Origin: Ideonella benzenivorans
GTDB taxonomy: Bacteria > Pseudomonadota > Gammaproteobacteria > Burkholderiales > Burkholderiaceae_C
Length of the DNA: 64,000 bases
Reading direction: 5' to 3'
Assembly: GCF_020387415.1 (NCBI RefSeq)
Contig: NZ_JAGWCB010000007.1
Coordinates: 124,001 to 188,000 of the forward strand
The translations under genes and the position numbers were made by a program. Positions 53,789 through 62,810 of the stretch are shown piece after piece. Within the stretch, counting starts at the first letter, position 1. Every line of letters starts with the position of its first letter. Under the pieces are notes generated by a model. It did not search any database and was not told where the DNA came from. It saw only the letters and a list, made by a program, of their open reading frames with translations.

Positions 53789-56041
53789 ATGACCGACGCC
53801 TCTTCTGCCCCGACCTTCAAGCTGCCCCAGCCCCGCCATGCCAGCCGTGTGCCGGCCCACATCACGCCGGAGCAGTTCGAGCGGGTGCGTCAGGCGGCCT
53901 ACAACCTGCCGCAGGTGGTCAAGCCGGGGGATTTCCTGCCCGAGGACAGCCCCGACCTGGAGCAGCACCTGGACACGCTGGGGCTGATCCTGTTGCAGAA
54001 GGCCGTGCCGCATCAGCGGCCCAGCCGCTGGATCTCGCCCGCGCTGATCGACGGCGCGCTGCGCCACCTCGACGAGGTGGGCGTGGGCCGCGAGACGCGG
54101 GCCATCATGATCGAGCGGGCCGCCACGCTGGAGGCCCTGGGCATCACCCGGGCCACGCAGGAGGGGCCGGGCGATGGCTGGGAGCGCCAGTTCCGCCAGC
54201 CGCTGCCGGTGCGCCATGCCGCCTGGCAGGGCAAGGGCCGGCTGGAGGTGGCCTTCCGGGCCGCCATTCCCGCCGAGCCGGTCTGGGACTTCTTCCGCCA
54301 TGGCGACAAGCGGGCCCTGCTGGGGGCCTTGGCCGATACCCCCACCTGGCCGCACGCGGCGGAACTGGCCGCCCACCTGGATGCGCTGGCCGAACGCAGC
54401 GCCTGGTGCGACGAGAAGGCGATGGACTCGCTGCTGCCGCGCCTGCAGGCCGAGTGCCTGCGGCCACAGAGCCTGGACGAGCTGAAGGCCGCCTGCACCC
54501 GCGCGCAGGATCGCTGGGAGCGCCAGGTCAATGAGCAGCAGACCCTCTCCAGCCTGAACCACGAGCTGGCCTTCCAGGGCTACCCGGACAGCTTCCCGAT
54601 CGCCCGGCAGTTGAAGCGCCAGGTCACGCTGTTCGTCGGCCCACCCAACAGCGGCAAGACCCACGCGGCTTTCGAACGTCTGTCGCAGGCCATGGACGGC
54701 GCCTACCTGGCGCCGCTGCGCCTGTTGGCGCTGGAAGGCCGCGATCGCCTGGTGGCGCGCGGCGTGCCCTGTTCGCTGCTGACCGGCGAGGAGAACGTGC
54801 CCGCCGACGCGGCCCGTGTCGTCTCCTCCACGATCGAGATGGTCAACACCCGCGACCCGATCGACGTGGCGGTGATCGACGAGGCGCAGATGCTGTTCGA
54901 CAACTCGCGTGGCTGGGCCTGGACCCAGGCCATCGTCGGGGTGCCGGCGCGCGAACTGATCATCATCTGTTCCGAGTACGCGGTGCCGGCCATCGAGAGC
55001 CTGCTCAACCTGTGTGGCGAGAGCCCGTTGGTGCGCAAGTTCGTGCGCAAGCAGCATGTGGAGCTGCTGAAGTCGCCGGTGCCCATCACCTCGCTGAAAA
55101 AGGGCGACGCGGTGGTGGCCTTCAGCCGGCGCGAGGTGCTGATGCTGCGTGACCAGATCGCCGCCAGCGGGGCGTTGGTGTCGGTGGTCTACGGTGCACT
55201 GCCACCCGAGGTGCGCCGGCGCGAGGCCGAGCGCTTTGCCTGCGGCGAGTCGCACATCCTGGTGGCCACCGATGCCATCGGCATGGGCCTGAACCTGCCG
55301 ATCCGCCGGGTGCTGTTCTCCACCATGACCAAGTTCGACGGCGTGGGCGACCGGCCGCTGACCGAGTCCGAGGTGCACCAGATCGCCGGCCGGGCCGGGC
55401 GCTTCGGCCTGCACGAGGAAGGCTTCACCGGCGTGCTGCACGAGGCCGAGCCCGGCGCCGCACGCACGCTCAAGGAGCTGCTGCCCCGCGTGCCGCGGGC
55501 GCCGCGCAACTTCAAGGCGCCGGTGGCCCCCAACTGGTGGCATGTCAGCACCATCGCGCAACGCCTGGGCAAGCAGAAGCTGCACGAGGTGCTGACGGTG
55601 TTCATGGAACAGCTGCGTCTGGACAACGCCCACTTCCAGGTGGCCGAGCTGGAGCAGATGCTGGACCTGGCGACCGAGCTCGACCGCAATGCCCCGGGCC
55701 TGAGCCTGCGCGACCGTTTCGTCTATGCCCAGGCGCCGGTGGATGCGCGCACCGAATCGCTGGTGGAGGCCTTCCTGGGCTGGGCCTGGGAGCATGCGCA
55801 GAAGGGCAGCGTCAGCCGCCCCTCGGTGCTGGACGGGGTGGATGAACACAGCCGCCTGGACCGCATGGAGCAGGCGCTGCGCACCTGCACGCTGTGGCTG
55901 TGGCTGGACCTGCGCTTCCCTGGCATCTACGGCCAGGTCGACGAGGTGGTGGGCCTGCGCAGCCGCCTCAACGACGGCATCGAGCACCAGCTCAAGGGCA
56001 AGAAGCCGCTCTGGCAGATGCGCCAGCGGGGCCGTCGCTGA
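53789..56041 (+). CDS. SUV3-like ATP-dependent RNA helicase
   Basis: 750 residues. The helicase core has Walker A GPPNSGKT (K290), motif II DEAQ (D364-Q367), SSTIEMVN, VATDAIGMGLNLPIRRVLF and QIAGRAGRFG. The GPxNSGKT and DEAQ forms are those of SUV3, the mitochondrial degradosome helicase, rather than of DEAD-box proteins. About 270 residues of unrecognised sequence precede the core and the C-terminus has a SUV3-like helical domain. In eukaryotes SUV3 unwinds RNA for a 3'-5' exonuclease; a bacterial partner is not known. ATG 53789 is used; the preceding frame lies in the promoter region. Confidence 0.87.
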   Translation: MTDASSAPTFKLPQPRHASRVPAHITPEQFERVRQAAYNLPQVVKPGDFLPEDSPDLEQHLDTLGLILLQKAVPHQRPSRWISPALIDGALRHLDEVGVGRETRAIMIERAATLEALGITRATQEGPGDGWERQFRQPLPVRHAAWQGKGRLEVAFRAAIPAEPVWDFFRHGDKRALLGALADTPTWPHAAELAAHLDALAERSAWCDEKAMDSLLPRLQAECLRPQSLDELKAACTRAQDRWERQVNEQQTLSSLNHELAFQGYPDSFPIARQLKRQVTLFVGPPNSGKTHAAFERLSQAMDGAYLAPLRLLALEGRDRLVARGVPCSLLTGEENVPADAARVVSSTIEMVNTRDPIDVAVIDEAQMLFDNSRGWAWTQAIVGVPARELIIICSEYAVPAIESLLNLCGESPLVRKFVRKQHVELLKSPVPITSLKKGDAVVAFSRREVLMLRDQIAASGALVSVVYGALPPEVRRREAERFACGESHILVATDAIGMGLNLPIRRVLFSTMTKFDGVGDRPLTESEVHQIAGRAGRFGLHEEGFTGVLHEAEPGAARTLKELLPRVPRAPRNFKAPVAPNWWHVSTIAQRLGKQKLHEVLTVFMEQLRLDNAHFQVAELEQMLDLATELDRNAPGLSLRDRFVYAQAPVDARTESLVEAFLGWAWEHAQKGSVSRPSVLDGVDEHSRLDRMEQALRTCTLWLWLDLRFPGIYGQVDEVVGLRSRLNDGIEHQLKGKKPLWQMRQRGRR

Positions 56042-56053
56042 CGCTCTGGAGCC

Positions 56054-58036
56054 TCAGGCCAGCCTGAAGAACGCCACTTCCTGGCTGAGCTGACGGGCCG
56101 AATCGGCCAGCGCGGTGGCGGCCGAGGTGGTCTGCTCCACCAGCGCGGCGTTCTGCTGCGTGGCGCTGTCCAGGGCCTGCACGGCCGATTCCACCTCGCC
56201 GATGCTGCGGGACTGGCTGCGTGCGGAGTCGGCCAGCGTGCCCATCAGGCCGCTGGCCTGGCTGGCATGGCTGACCACCTCGTGCATGATCTCGCCGGCC
56301 CGCGTCACCACCTGGGTGCCGCTTTCCACCTGCGCCATGCTGCTCTGGATCAGGTCCTTGATCTCGCGGGCAGCGGTGGCGGAGCGGCCGGCCAGGGCGC
56401 GCACCTCGGCGGCCACCACGGCAAAGCCGCGGCCCTGCTCGCCGGCGCGGGCCGCTTCCACCGCCGCGTTCAGGGCCAGGATGTTGGTTTGGAAGGCGAT
56501 GCCGTCGATCACGCCGATGATCTCGCCGATCTTGGCCGAGGCCGTGCGGATGTCGTCCATCGTGCGAACCACCTCGCTGATCGCCGCGCCGCCGCGCTGG
56601 GCGGCCTGGGCGTTGGTGCTGGCGCTGTCGGCCGCGGAATGCACATGGTGGGCGGCCCCCTTCACCGAGTCGGCGATCTGGGCCATGCTGGCCGCGGTCT
56701 GCTGCAGGTTGGCGGCGTTCTGCTCGGTGCGCTGGGACAGGTCCTGGGACGCGGCGGCGATCTCCTGCGAGGCGGTCTGCACCGTGGCCGAGCCCGTCAG
56801 CACCACCGAGACGATGTGGCGCAGGCTGGCCTGCATCGCGCCCAGCGTGGTCATCAGCTGGGCGGCCTCGTCCTTGCCCCAGGGCGTGGGGACGGTGGTC
56901 AGGTTGCCCTCGGTGATGTGGCGCAGGTGCTCCGACACTTCTCGCAGGCCGCCCATCATCACGCGGTAGAAGGCCAGCAACAGGTAGGCGGCGATCGCGA
57001 CGCAGACCAGGCTCACACCGAGCTTGAGCCCGAAGGCGTTCCAGAGCCGGTCGACCCGTGCCTGCAGCCGCAGGTCGAGCTGGCGGGCCACGGCGGCGCA
57101 CAGGGCCGCCTGCCGCGCCACGGCCGACTGGCCAAGCTGCCGGAACTGGTCTGCGGTGCCGCCCATGGCCTCGCCCATCAGCTGCTGGGCGATGGCCTGG
57201 CGGAAGGCGTCTGAGGCTGCGTCGGTGCCTTTCATGTCGAACTGCGCAGCCACCGCGGGATAGGCCTCGATGCCTTCGGCGTATTCGTTCTCGACATCGT
57301 CGTCGAGGTACTGCTGCATCGTCTGCCACTCATCGAGCCGCTGACGGCGCTCCGGCGTCAGCTGCTGGCTGGCCAGGGCCAGGTGGCCCAGCGCCAGCAG
57401 CTTGGCGGTGTTCTCGTACTGGCGCGGGCCGCGCACCAGCGAGAACGCCATCATGTGATAGGTGTCCGCCTCGGGGTCCAGGATCAGGCCGGAGCCATCG
57501 GTGACCTCGCGCATCAGCGTCAGCAGGGCGGCCACATAGGCGTCGTGCTGCTCGAAGGTGGCGTCGGGCGCGGCCGCCACGGGTTGTGCCTGCAAGGCAG
57601 CCTGCAGCTGTGCCAGCTTGGCAAAGGCGTCGTCGGTCTTGAAGGCCTGACCGTGCTGCCCCTGTTGCGCGCGCACGGCCTCGAAACGGGTCTGGACCTC
57701 GTTCTGCAGGCGTGTCAGGTCGGGCGACTGTTCGACGGCCGCCAGGCGCCGTTCCTGGGCCACCTGGAGCAGGTCCAGCGCGGTCTTCACATAGCCCAGG
57801 CCCTGCTGCTCGGCATGGGTGGCGGCGATCTGGGTTCGGGTGTCCTGCCAGACCTGGCCCATCAGCATGGCCAGCGGGGTCAGAAAGGCCAGGGCGACCC
57901 AGGCGGCCTTGGCCGGGAAGCTGAGCCGGCGGAACAGCCGGATGCCTGGCGCGAGCCAGCCGTGGTAGCGGAAGAACTCACCAAAGCCGGAGGCAAACGA
58001 GTGGGGATCGGGGGAATGTGTGGCAGGGGCGGGCAC
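56054..58036 (-). CDS. Methyl-accepting chemotaxis protein
   Basis: 660 residues from a GTG start. Membrane helices at about 45-62 and 335-356 flank a periplasmic helical sensor. HAMP follows (about 357-410), then the signalling domain with the conserved hairpin [40 protein letters not shown]. The C-terminus ends VAFFRLA without the CheR-docking pentapeptide of E. coli Tsr. The ligand is unknown. It converges with the helicase gene, with 12 bases between the stops. Confidence 0.95.
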   Translation of the reverse strand: MPAPATHSPDPHSFASGFGEFFRYHGWLAPGIRLFRRLSFPAKAAWVALAFLTPLAMLMGQVWQDTRTQIAATHAEQQGLGYVKTALDLLQVAQERRLAAVEQSPDLTRLQNEVQTRFEAVRAQQGQHGQAFKTDDAFAKLAQLQAALQAQPVAAAPDATFEQHDAYVAALLTLMREVTDGSGLILDPEADTYHMMAFSLVRGPRQYENTAKLLALGHLALASQQLTPERRQRLDEWQTMQQYLDDDVENEYAEGIEAYPAVAAQFDMKGTDAASDAFRQAIAQQLMGEAMGGTADQFRQLGQSAVARQAALCAAVARQLDLRLQARVDRLWNAFGLKLGVSLVCVAIAAYLLLAFYRVMMGGLREVSEHLRHITEGNLTTVPTPWGKDEAAQLMTTLGAMQASLRHIVSVVLTGSATVQTASQEIAAASQDLSQRTEQNAANLQQTAASMAQIADSVKGAAHHVHSAADSASTNAQAAQRGGAAISEVVRTMDDIRTASAKIGEIIGVIDGIAFQTNILALNAAVEAARAGEQGRGFAVVAAEVRALAGRSATAAREIKDLIQSSMAQVESGTQVVTRAGEIMHEVVSHASQASGLMGTLADSARSQSRSIGEVESAVQALDSATQQNAALVEQTTSAATALADSARQLSQEVAFFRLA

Positions 58037-58158
58037 GTGGGACGCTCTCTGTGTCAGGGATCGCCGGATTCTTGAGGCCCATGACGTTTACGTCACATGA
58101 AAAAAGACCCCTGCCAGCCCCCAATTCCCGGGCCGCCTCCCGGCCAGGTGGGGCGCCT

Positions 58159-59439
58159 TCAAAAACTGGTGGCGCACAGCACCACCACCGAGACCGCCAT
58201 CAGCCCGGTGGCCGTCCAGCCCAGCAGCCGGTGGCGCAGGCTGATCGTCAGCGTGCCCATGCGCTCGCTCGACTGGCCGATCCGCAGCATCACCGCCATG
58301 ATGGGCACCGAGATCACGCCGTTGACGATGGCGCTCCAGACCAGGGCCTGGATCGGGTCCAGCGCGAGGGCCCCCATCACGCTGCCGACCACCGTGGCGG
58401 CGATGATGAGCAGGTAGAAGCCGCGCGCCTCGCGAAAGCCGCGCGACAGGCCGGTCCGCCAGCCCGCCACCTCGCTGACCGCATAGGCGGCCGAGCCGGC
58501 CAGCACCGGCACGGCCAGCAGGCCGGTGCCCAGGATGCCCAGCGCGAACAGCGCGAAGGCCAGTTCGCCGGCCACCGGGCGCAGGGCTTCGGCGGCCTGG
58601 GCGGCGGTGTCGATGTGGGTGATGCCCTGGCGGTTGAGCGTCACCGCGGTGGCCACCACGATGCAGATGGCCACCAGGTTCGAGAACACCATGCCGACAT
58701 AGGTGTCCAGGCGGATGCGGGCCAGGTGTTCGGCGGTGTAGGCCGGGTGCTGGCGCAGCGCGGCGGCCTCGGGGCGGCGCGCGTTGTCCTCGACCTCCTG
58801 GGCCGCCTGCCAGAAGAACAGGTAGGGGCTGATGGTGGTGCCCAACACCGCCACCACCATCGCGGCGTAGTCGTGCAGCGTGGTGCCCACCGGCAGGTGG
58901 CGCCAGGGGCGCAGCGTGGCGTCCAGCAGCTCGGCGCCCGGCACCGAGACGCTGAGCACCACGGCCACGTAGGCGAACAGCACCAGCGTCAGCCACTTGA
59001 GCAGGCGCACCGTGCGCTCATAGGTGAAGCCCAGCTGCATCGCCAGCGACAGCAGGCCAAAGCCCAGGCAGTGCAGCCACACCGGGCCGCCGGCCAGCAG
59101 GTGGCCGGCCGCGCCCATGGCGCTGATATCGGCCGCGATGTTGAGTGTGTTGGCCAGCACCAGCAGCCCCACCAGCCCGCGGGCCTGCCAGGGTGGGCAG
59201 CTGCGGGCGATGTTGCGCCCCAGGCCTTCGCCGGTGACCCAGCCGATGCGGGCCGACAGCAGCTGGATGCCGATCATCAGCGGCGTGGTGATCAGCAGCG
59301 TCCAGGCCAGCGAGAAGCGGAACTGCGCGCCGGCCTGGGAATAGGTGGCGATGCCGCTGGGGTCGTCATCGGCCGCGCCGGTGATCAGGCCGGGGCCCAG
59401 CTTGCGGGTGAATTCCTGGACCTTGGGGGCGCGGTTCAT
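58159..59439 (-). CDS. Nramp-related divalent metal transporter with altered metal site
   Basis: 426 residues with about eleven membrane helices. It begins KLGPGLITGAADDDPSGIATY, the Nramp first-helix motif, but the canonical DPGN reads DPSG. In helix 6 the canonical MPH motif is replaced (LGTTISPYLFFWQ), so the metal-binding methionine is a serine. The protein therefore belongs to the Nramp-related proteins rather than to MntH. Known Nramps lacking this Met lose preference for soft metals such as Mn, Fe and Cd. A Mg-like or other hard-metal substrate is possible. No MntR-type regulator is adjacent. Confidence 0.88.
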   Translation of the reverse strand: MNRAPKVQEFTRKLGPGLITGAADDDPSGIATYSQAGAQFRFSLAWTLLITTPLMIGIQLLSARIGWVTGEGLGRNIARSCPPWQARGLVGLLVLANTLNIAADISAMGAAGHLLAGGPVWLHCLGFGLLSLAMQLGFTYERTVRLLKWLTLVLFAYVAVVLSVSVPGAELLDATLRPWRHLPVGTTLHDYAAMVVAVLGTTISPYLFFWQAAQEVEDNARRPEAAALRQHPAYTAEHLARIRLDTYVGMVFSNLVAICIVVATAVTLNRQGITHIDTAAQAAEALRPVAGELAFALFALGILGTGLLAVPVLAGSAAYAVSEVAGWRTGLSRGFREARGFYLLIIAATVVGSVMGALALDPIQALVWSAIVNGVISVPIMAVMLRIGQSSERMGTLTISLRHRLLGWTATGLMAVSVVVLCATSF

Positions 59440-59519
59440 CCGCCGGCATGCTAACCGCAGCCAGGGTGCCCCGGTCCTCGGGCGATCCGCAGGGCCGGGG
59501 GGGCTTCAGGCCGGCCGCG

Positions 59520-60137
59520 TCAGGGCCTGCTGTTGCTGGCGGCGCGGGGGGCGGCCAGCTGGCAGTGGTCGTCCTCGCCGCAGGCCTGCTCGCGCACGTA
59601 GCGCTGCACCAGCGCGAAGAAGCGGTCGTAGAAATTGCCCGCCGGGATGGTCTCGCTGCCCACGCGCACCAGCGAGTCGTCGGACGAGGACAGCGGGATG
59701 GACAGCGAACCGACGGGCAAGCCCACGCTGGCCGAGGTGGAGGCCTTTTTCAGCGCGTAGCGTTCCTGCACCGCATTGACGAAGACGGTGGAGAGCTTGG
59801 GCTCGCGGGCGTCTGGTGCGCAGGTGACCGTGAAGTTGATCTCGATGTGCATGTCCCCGTCGGGCTGGAAGCGCTTGTTGCCGGTGACCACATCCTTGTT
59901 GGCGGTGTTGATCACATAGCCCTGGCTGAGCAGGGCCAGGCGCGCGGCCTCGCAGGTGGCGGCCGCATTGGCATCGAACAACCTGGAAAAGGTCTCATCG
60001 GGCTTGAAGTGCTCGTTCTGGTAGACCGAGGCCGCCTTGCGGGCTTCGGTGCCGCAACCCGCCAGGGCCAGCGCCAGCACCATGGCCCCGCCCATGCATC
60101 CCTGACGCCACCCACACCGTGGCAAAAACATTGTCAT
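59520..60137 (-). CDS. DUF2242 family lipoprotein
   Basis: 205 residues. The hydrophobic N-terminus ends in a lipobox (LALAGC, about Cys28). The body shows the DUF2242 pattern: ETFSRLFDANAAATCEAARL, LSQGYVINTANKDVVTGNK, and ALKKASTSASVGLPVGSLSI, PLSSSDDSLVRVGSETIP. DUF2242 lipoproteins are common in Burkholderiales; their function is not known. The promoter must lie in the 74-base gap 60138-60211, where CGTTCAAATTATCC is the only AT-rich piece. Confidence 0.85.
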   Translation of the reverse strand: MTMFLPRCGWRQGCMGGAMVLALALAGCGTEARKAASVYQNEHFKPDETFSRLFDANAAATCEAARLALLSQGYVINTANKDVVTGNKRFQPDGDMHIEINFTVTCAPDAREPKLSTVFVNAVQERYALKKASTSASVGLPVGSLSIPLSSSDDSLVRVGSETIPAGNFYDRFFALVQRYVREQACGEDDHCQLAAPRAASNSRP

Positions 60138-60211
60138 GCTCCTGAAGAGTCGTTTGCGACCGGGGGGTTCCCAGCGAAACCTGACCGAAACCTGTCGTGC
60201 AGGCGTTCAAA

Positions 60212-60898
60212 TTATCCAGCCTTCACGCTCAACTGCCGGGCCCCCGTGTGGGATGACAGGCCCAGGGCCTGGGCCAGGCGTTCGCGCGGGGTGCGCTGCA
60301 GGCGGCACAGCAGGGCGTGGTCGGCCGGCCGGCCCGCCAGATCGGTGGCGAAGCGGGTCCGCAACTCGTCTTGCAGGCGGGCCAGCAGATGGGCGGTCAG
60401 GGTGGCGTCCGACAGGGCCCGGTGGGCCCGGCCATCGCGCGCCAGCCCCAGCCAGGCCGAGAGATCGCTCAGGCGGTGCGACGGGGCCTGGGGAAAGAGC
60501 CGCCGGCTCAGCAGCAGGGTGCAGGCGAAGTCCGGCGGGGTGGTGTCCAGGGCGCGGCCGGCCCGCCGGGCTTCGGCCAGCCAGAAGCCGCGGTCGAAGG
60601 CCGCGTTGTGGGCCACCAGCGGGGCCTCGCCCACGAAGTCCAGCACCTCGGCCATGACCTGTTCGGCCGGCGGGGCCTGGGCCAGCATCGCGTTGCTGAT
60701 GCCGGTCAGCCGTTCGATGAACGGCGGCACCCGCACCTCGCTGCGCATCAGGTTCTGGTAGGTGCCCACCACCTCGCCGTCGCGCAGCAGCACGGCGGCG
60801 ATCTCGGTCGCCCGCGCGCCCTGCTGCGGGCCCATGCCGGTGGTTTCGAAGTCGATCACCGCCACGGTCTGTGCTGCGGCGCTGTGCAGGCTGTGCAT
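60212..60898 (-). CDS. DnaQ-like 3'-5' exonuclease (DEDDh)
   Basis: 228 residues with the exonuclease fold of DNA polymerase III epsilon. Exo motifs: VIDFETTGM (Asp and Glu), HNAAFDRGFW (Asp) and HRALSDATLT (His and Asp), which is the DEDDh type. The substrate, DNA or RNA, is not deducible. ATG 60898 is used; another ATG three codons upstream is possible. It is divergent from the YitT-like gene, with 57 bases between the starts. Confidence 0.92.
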   Translation of the reverse strand: MHSLHSAAAQTVAVIDFETTGMGPQQGARATEIAAVLLRDGEVVGTYQNLMRSEVRVPPFIERLTGISNAMLAQAPPAEQVMAEVLDFVGEAPLVAHNAAFDRGFWLAEARRAGRALDTTPPDFACTLLLSRRLFPQAPSHRLSDLSAWLGLARDGRAHRALSDATLTAHLLARLQDELRTRFATDLAGRPADHALLCRLQRTPRERLAQALGLSSHTGARQLSVKAG

Positions 60899-60955
60899 GG
60901 GCCGCATTGTGCCGCTGCTCCCAGGGCGGGCATGGATCATGCTCCCTGGAGCGGC

Positions 60956-61567
60956 ATGTCCGAGTCCAATTCGATCACCCAGCACACGCCGTTCGAGGAT
61001 GCCCAGGCCATCTTCACCGGCACGCTGTTCATCTCGCTGGCCATGATTCTCTTCGGCCAGGTGGGCCTCATCACCGGGGGCACGGCCGGGGTGGCCTTTG
61101 TGCTGCACCACCTCACCGGCATCAGCTTCGGCAAGCTGTTCTTCGCCATCAACCTGCCGTTTTACGGATTTTCCTGGAAGCGGATGGGGCGGGAATTCAC
61201 ACTCAAGACCTTCGGCGCCATCACCACCCTGTCGCTGATGACCGACCTCTCGCCCCAGCTGTTCGCCATCGAGCGGCTGCACCCGGCCTATGCCGCCGTG
61301 CTGGGCGGGCTGCTGCTGGGCTCGGGGGTGTTGTTCCTGGCGCGGCACCACGCCAGCCTGGGCGGCGCCACCGTGATCTCGCTCTACCTGCAAGAGGCCA
61401 AGCAATGGCGGGCCGGCAAGATCCAGATCGGCATGGACCTGGCCGTGCTGGCCATGGCCCTGCCGGTGCTGCCGCTGCGCCAGCTGGCCTACTCGGTGCT
61501 GGGCGCCGTGGTGATGGGCCTGTTCATCGCCATCAACCACCGGCCGGGGCGCTACACCGGCACCTGA
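60956..61567 (+). CDS. YitT-family membrane protein
   Basis: 203 residues with five or six membrane helices. The pattern FGQVGLITGGTAGVAFVLHH and LGGATVISLYLQEAKQWRAG matches the YitT/UPF0750 family (ygaZ-unrelated), whose first half has the repeated GG(T/V)xG motif. Members are widespread inner-membrane proteins of unknown transport function. ATG 60956 is used; the upstream open frame is the complement of the exonuclease gene. Confidence 0.82.
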   Translation: MSESNSITQHTPFEDAQAIFTGTLFISLAMILFGQVGLITGGTAGVAFVLHHLTGISFGKLFFAINLPFYGFSWKRMGREFTLKTFGAITTLSLMTDLSPQLFAIERLHPAYAAVLGGLLLGSGVLFLARHHASLGGATVISLYLQEAKQWRAGKIQIGMDLAVLAMALPVLPLRQLAYSVLGAVVMGLFIAINHRPGRYTGT

Positions 61568-61659
61568 GCGCGTCCTCTGCCCTGGGGAGTCCACCCGGTG
61601 GCCGGGCGGCTCCATTGCCTCTACAGTGGCCGGTCCACTGCCCGGAGGCGTGCCCGCCC

Positions 61660-62409
61660 ATGCGCATTCTCTTTTCCGAGAAGCCCGACTGGATGCCCAT
61701 CCTGCAGCAGGCGTTTGCCACCGAGGGAGGGCACACGCTGGGCTTTGCGCCGCTGACGACCGAGCGCATCCGCGACAGCGACCTGGTGGTGCCGCTCACC
61801 GTGCCGGCCCTGTTGGCACTCACCCCGGCGCAGCGGGATCTGCTGCGCGACAACCCCATTCCCATCCCCGCGGCGGACCAGGTCCAGCTGTGCGACGACA
61901 AGGCCCGGCTGAACCGTTTCTTCAGCGAACAGGGCTTTGGCGCGCACATCCCGGCCATGGGCGTGCGGGACCGCTATCCCTTCATCCTCAAGCGCAGCCA
62001 GGATGTCTGGGGGCGGCACAGCCACATCCTGCGCAGCCCGCAGGAGGCCCAGGCCTTCCAGCAGCAACTGGACGACCCGGCCTACTTCACCCAGGAACTG
62101 GTGCGGGGCACGGTGGAATACACCACCCACCTGATCCGCCGCCGCGGTCAGCTGGTGGCGGAGGTGACGCTGGCGATGCAGTTCCCGTCCGATCTCTTCG
62201 TCAAGGGGCCGGAGAAGCCGGTGAACCAGCGGCGCCTGTCCACACCCCACCTGCCGCTGTTGGAACGCATGCTGGCGGCGCTGGACTTCGAAGGTCTGTG
62301 CTGCTTCAACTACAAGGAACGGGATGGGGTGCCGATGGTGTTCGAACTGAACCCGCGCTTTGGCGCCAGCCTGTGCAAACCCTTTCCGGCGGTCGTGGCC
62401 CGGCTGTGA
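61660..62409 (+). CDS. ATP-grasp family protein
   Basis: 249 residues. The sequence has ATP-grasp hallmarks: YPFILKRSQDVWGRHSHILR (nucleotide-binding lysine region), YFTQELVRGTVEYTTHLIRR and the C-terminal metal-binding FELNPRFGASLC. ATP-grasp enzymes ligate a carboxylate to an amine or thiol through an acyl-phosphate. The substrate is unknown and no neighbouring synthesis genes point to one. The fold is at the short end of the family. A small hairpin (CCGGCT/AGCCGG, 62400-62414) overlaps the stop. Confidence 0.82.
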   Translation: MRILFSEKPDWMPILQQAFATEGGHTLGFAPLTTERIRDSDLVVPLTVPALLALTPAQRDLLRDNPIPIPAADQVQLCDDKARLNRFFSEQGFGAHIPAMGVRDRYPFILKRSQDVWGRHSHILRSPQEAQAFQQQLDDPAYFTQELVRGTVEYTTHLIRRRGQLVAEVTLAMQFPSDLFVKGPEKPVNQRRLSTPHLPLLERMLAALDFEGLCCFNYKERDGVPMVFELNPRFGASLCKPFPAVVARL

Positions 62410-62440
62410 GCCGGCCGGCCAATGTTAAAGTTCGCAGCTG

Positions 62441-62654
62441 TTGGTGCCTGGGCCGTCCGTCGTGACAGCCTGGGGTAAACGGGAAGCAGGAAGACGGATC
62501 TCTCCGAGAGATGTCCAACCTGCGCTGCCCCCGCAACGGTAAGCGGACGTGGTGCTGAACAGGGTTCGGTGCTGCCGCTCGTGCTCCCAGTCACTGAGGG
62601 TGATCCCCTCGGGAAGACCGCACGGGTCGTTCCGCCAGCCCGGATACCGGCCAA
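62441..62654 (+). ncRNA. Cobalamin (AdoCbl-class) riboswitch
   Basis: The 401-base gap before btuB contains the conserved cobalamin aptamer elements in order: GGTGCC (62443-62448), AAACGGGAAGCAGG (62477-62490), GCTGCCCCCGCAACGGTAAG (62524-62543), CAGTCACTGAGGG (62588-62600), CGGGAAGAC (62610-62618) and the B12-box AGCCCGGATACCGGCC (62637-62652). Such RNAs turn off btuB when cobalamin is plentiful. A weak -10-like TAAAGT at 62426-62431 would start the transcript just before the aptamer. The rest of the leader (62655-62810) shows no T-run terminator, so control is probably translational. Confidence 0.9.
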
Positions 62655-62810
62655 CGGGGGGCGTGGTGCCAAGGCACTGCGCCATGGGGTGAAGACTGGC
62701 GGGGAAGCCGGTCCTCACGTGGCCGTGATGGCTGTCGTGGTTGGTCGTGTCGCCTGGGTTCATCAGGCCCGCCGCCGCCAGCTGCCGGCTCTGTTCGAGA
62801 GTTCCTTCAC

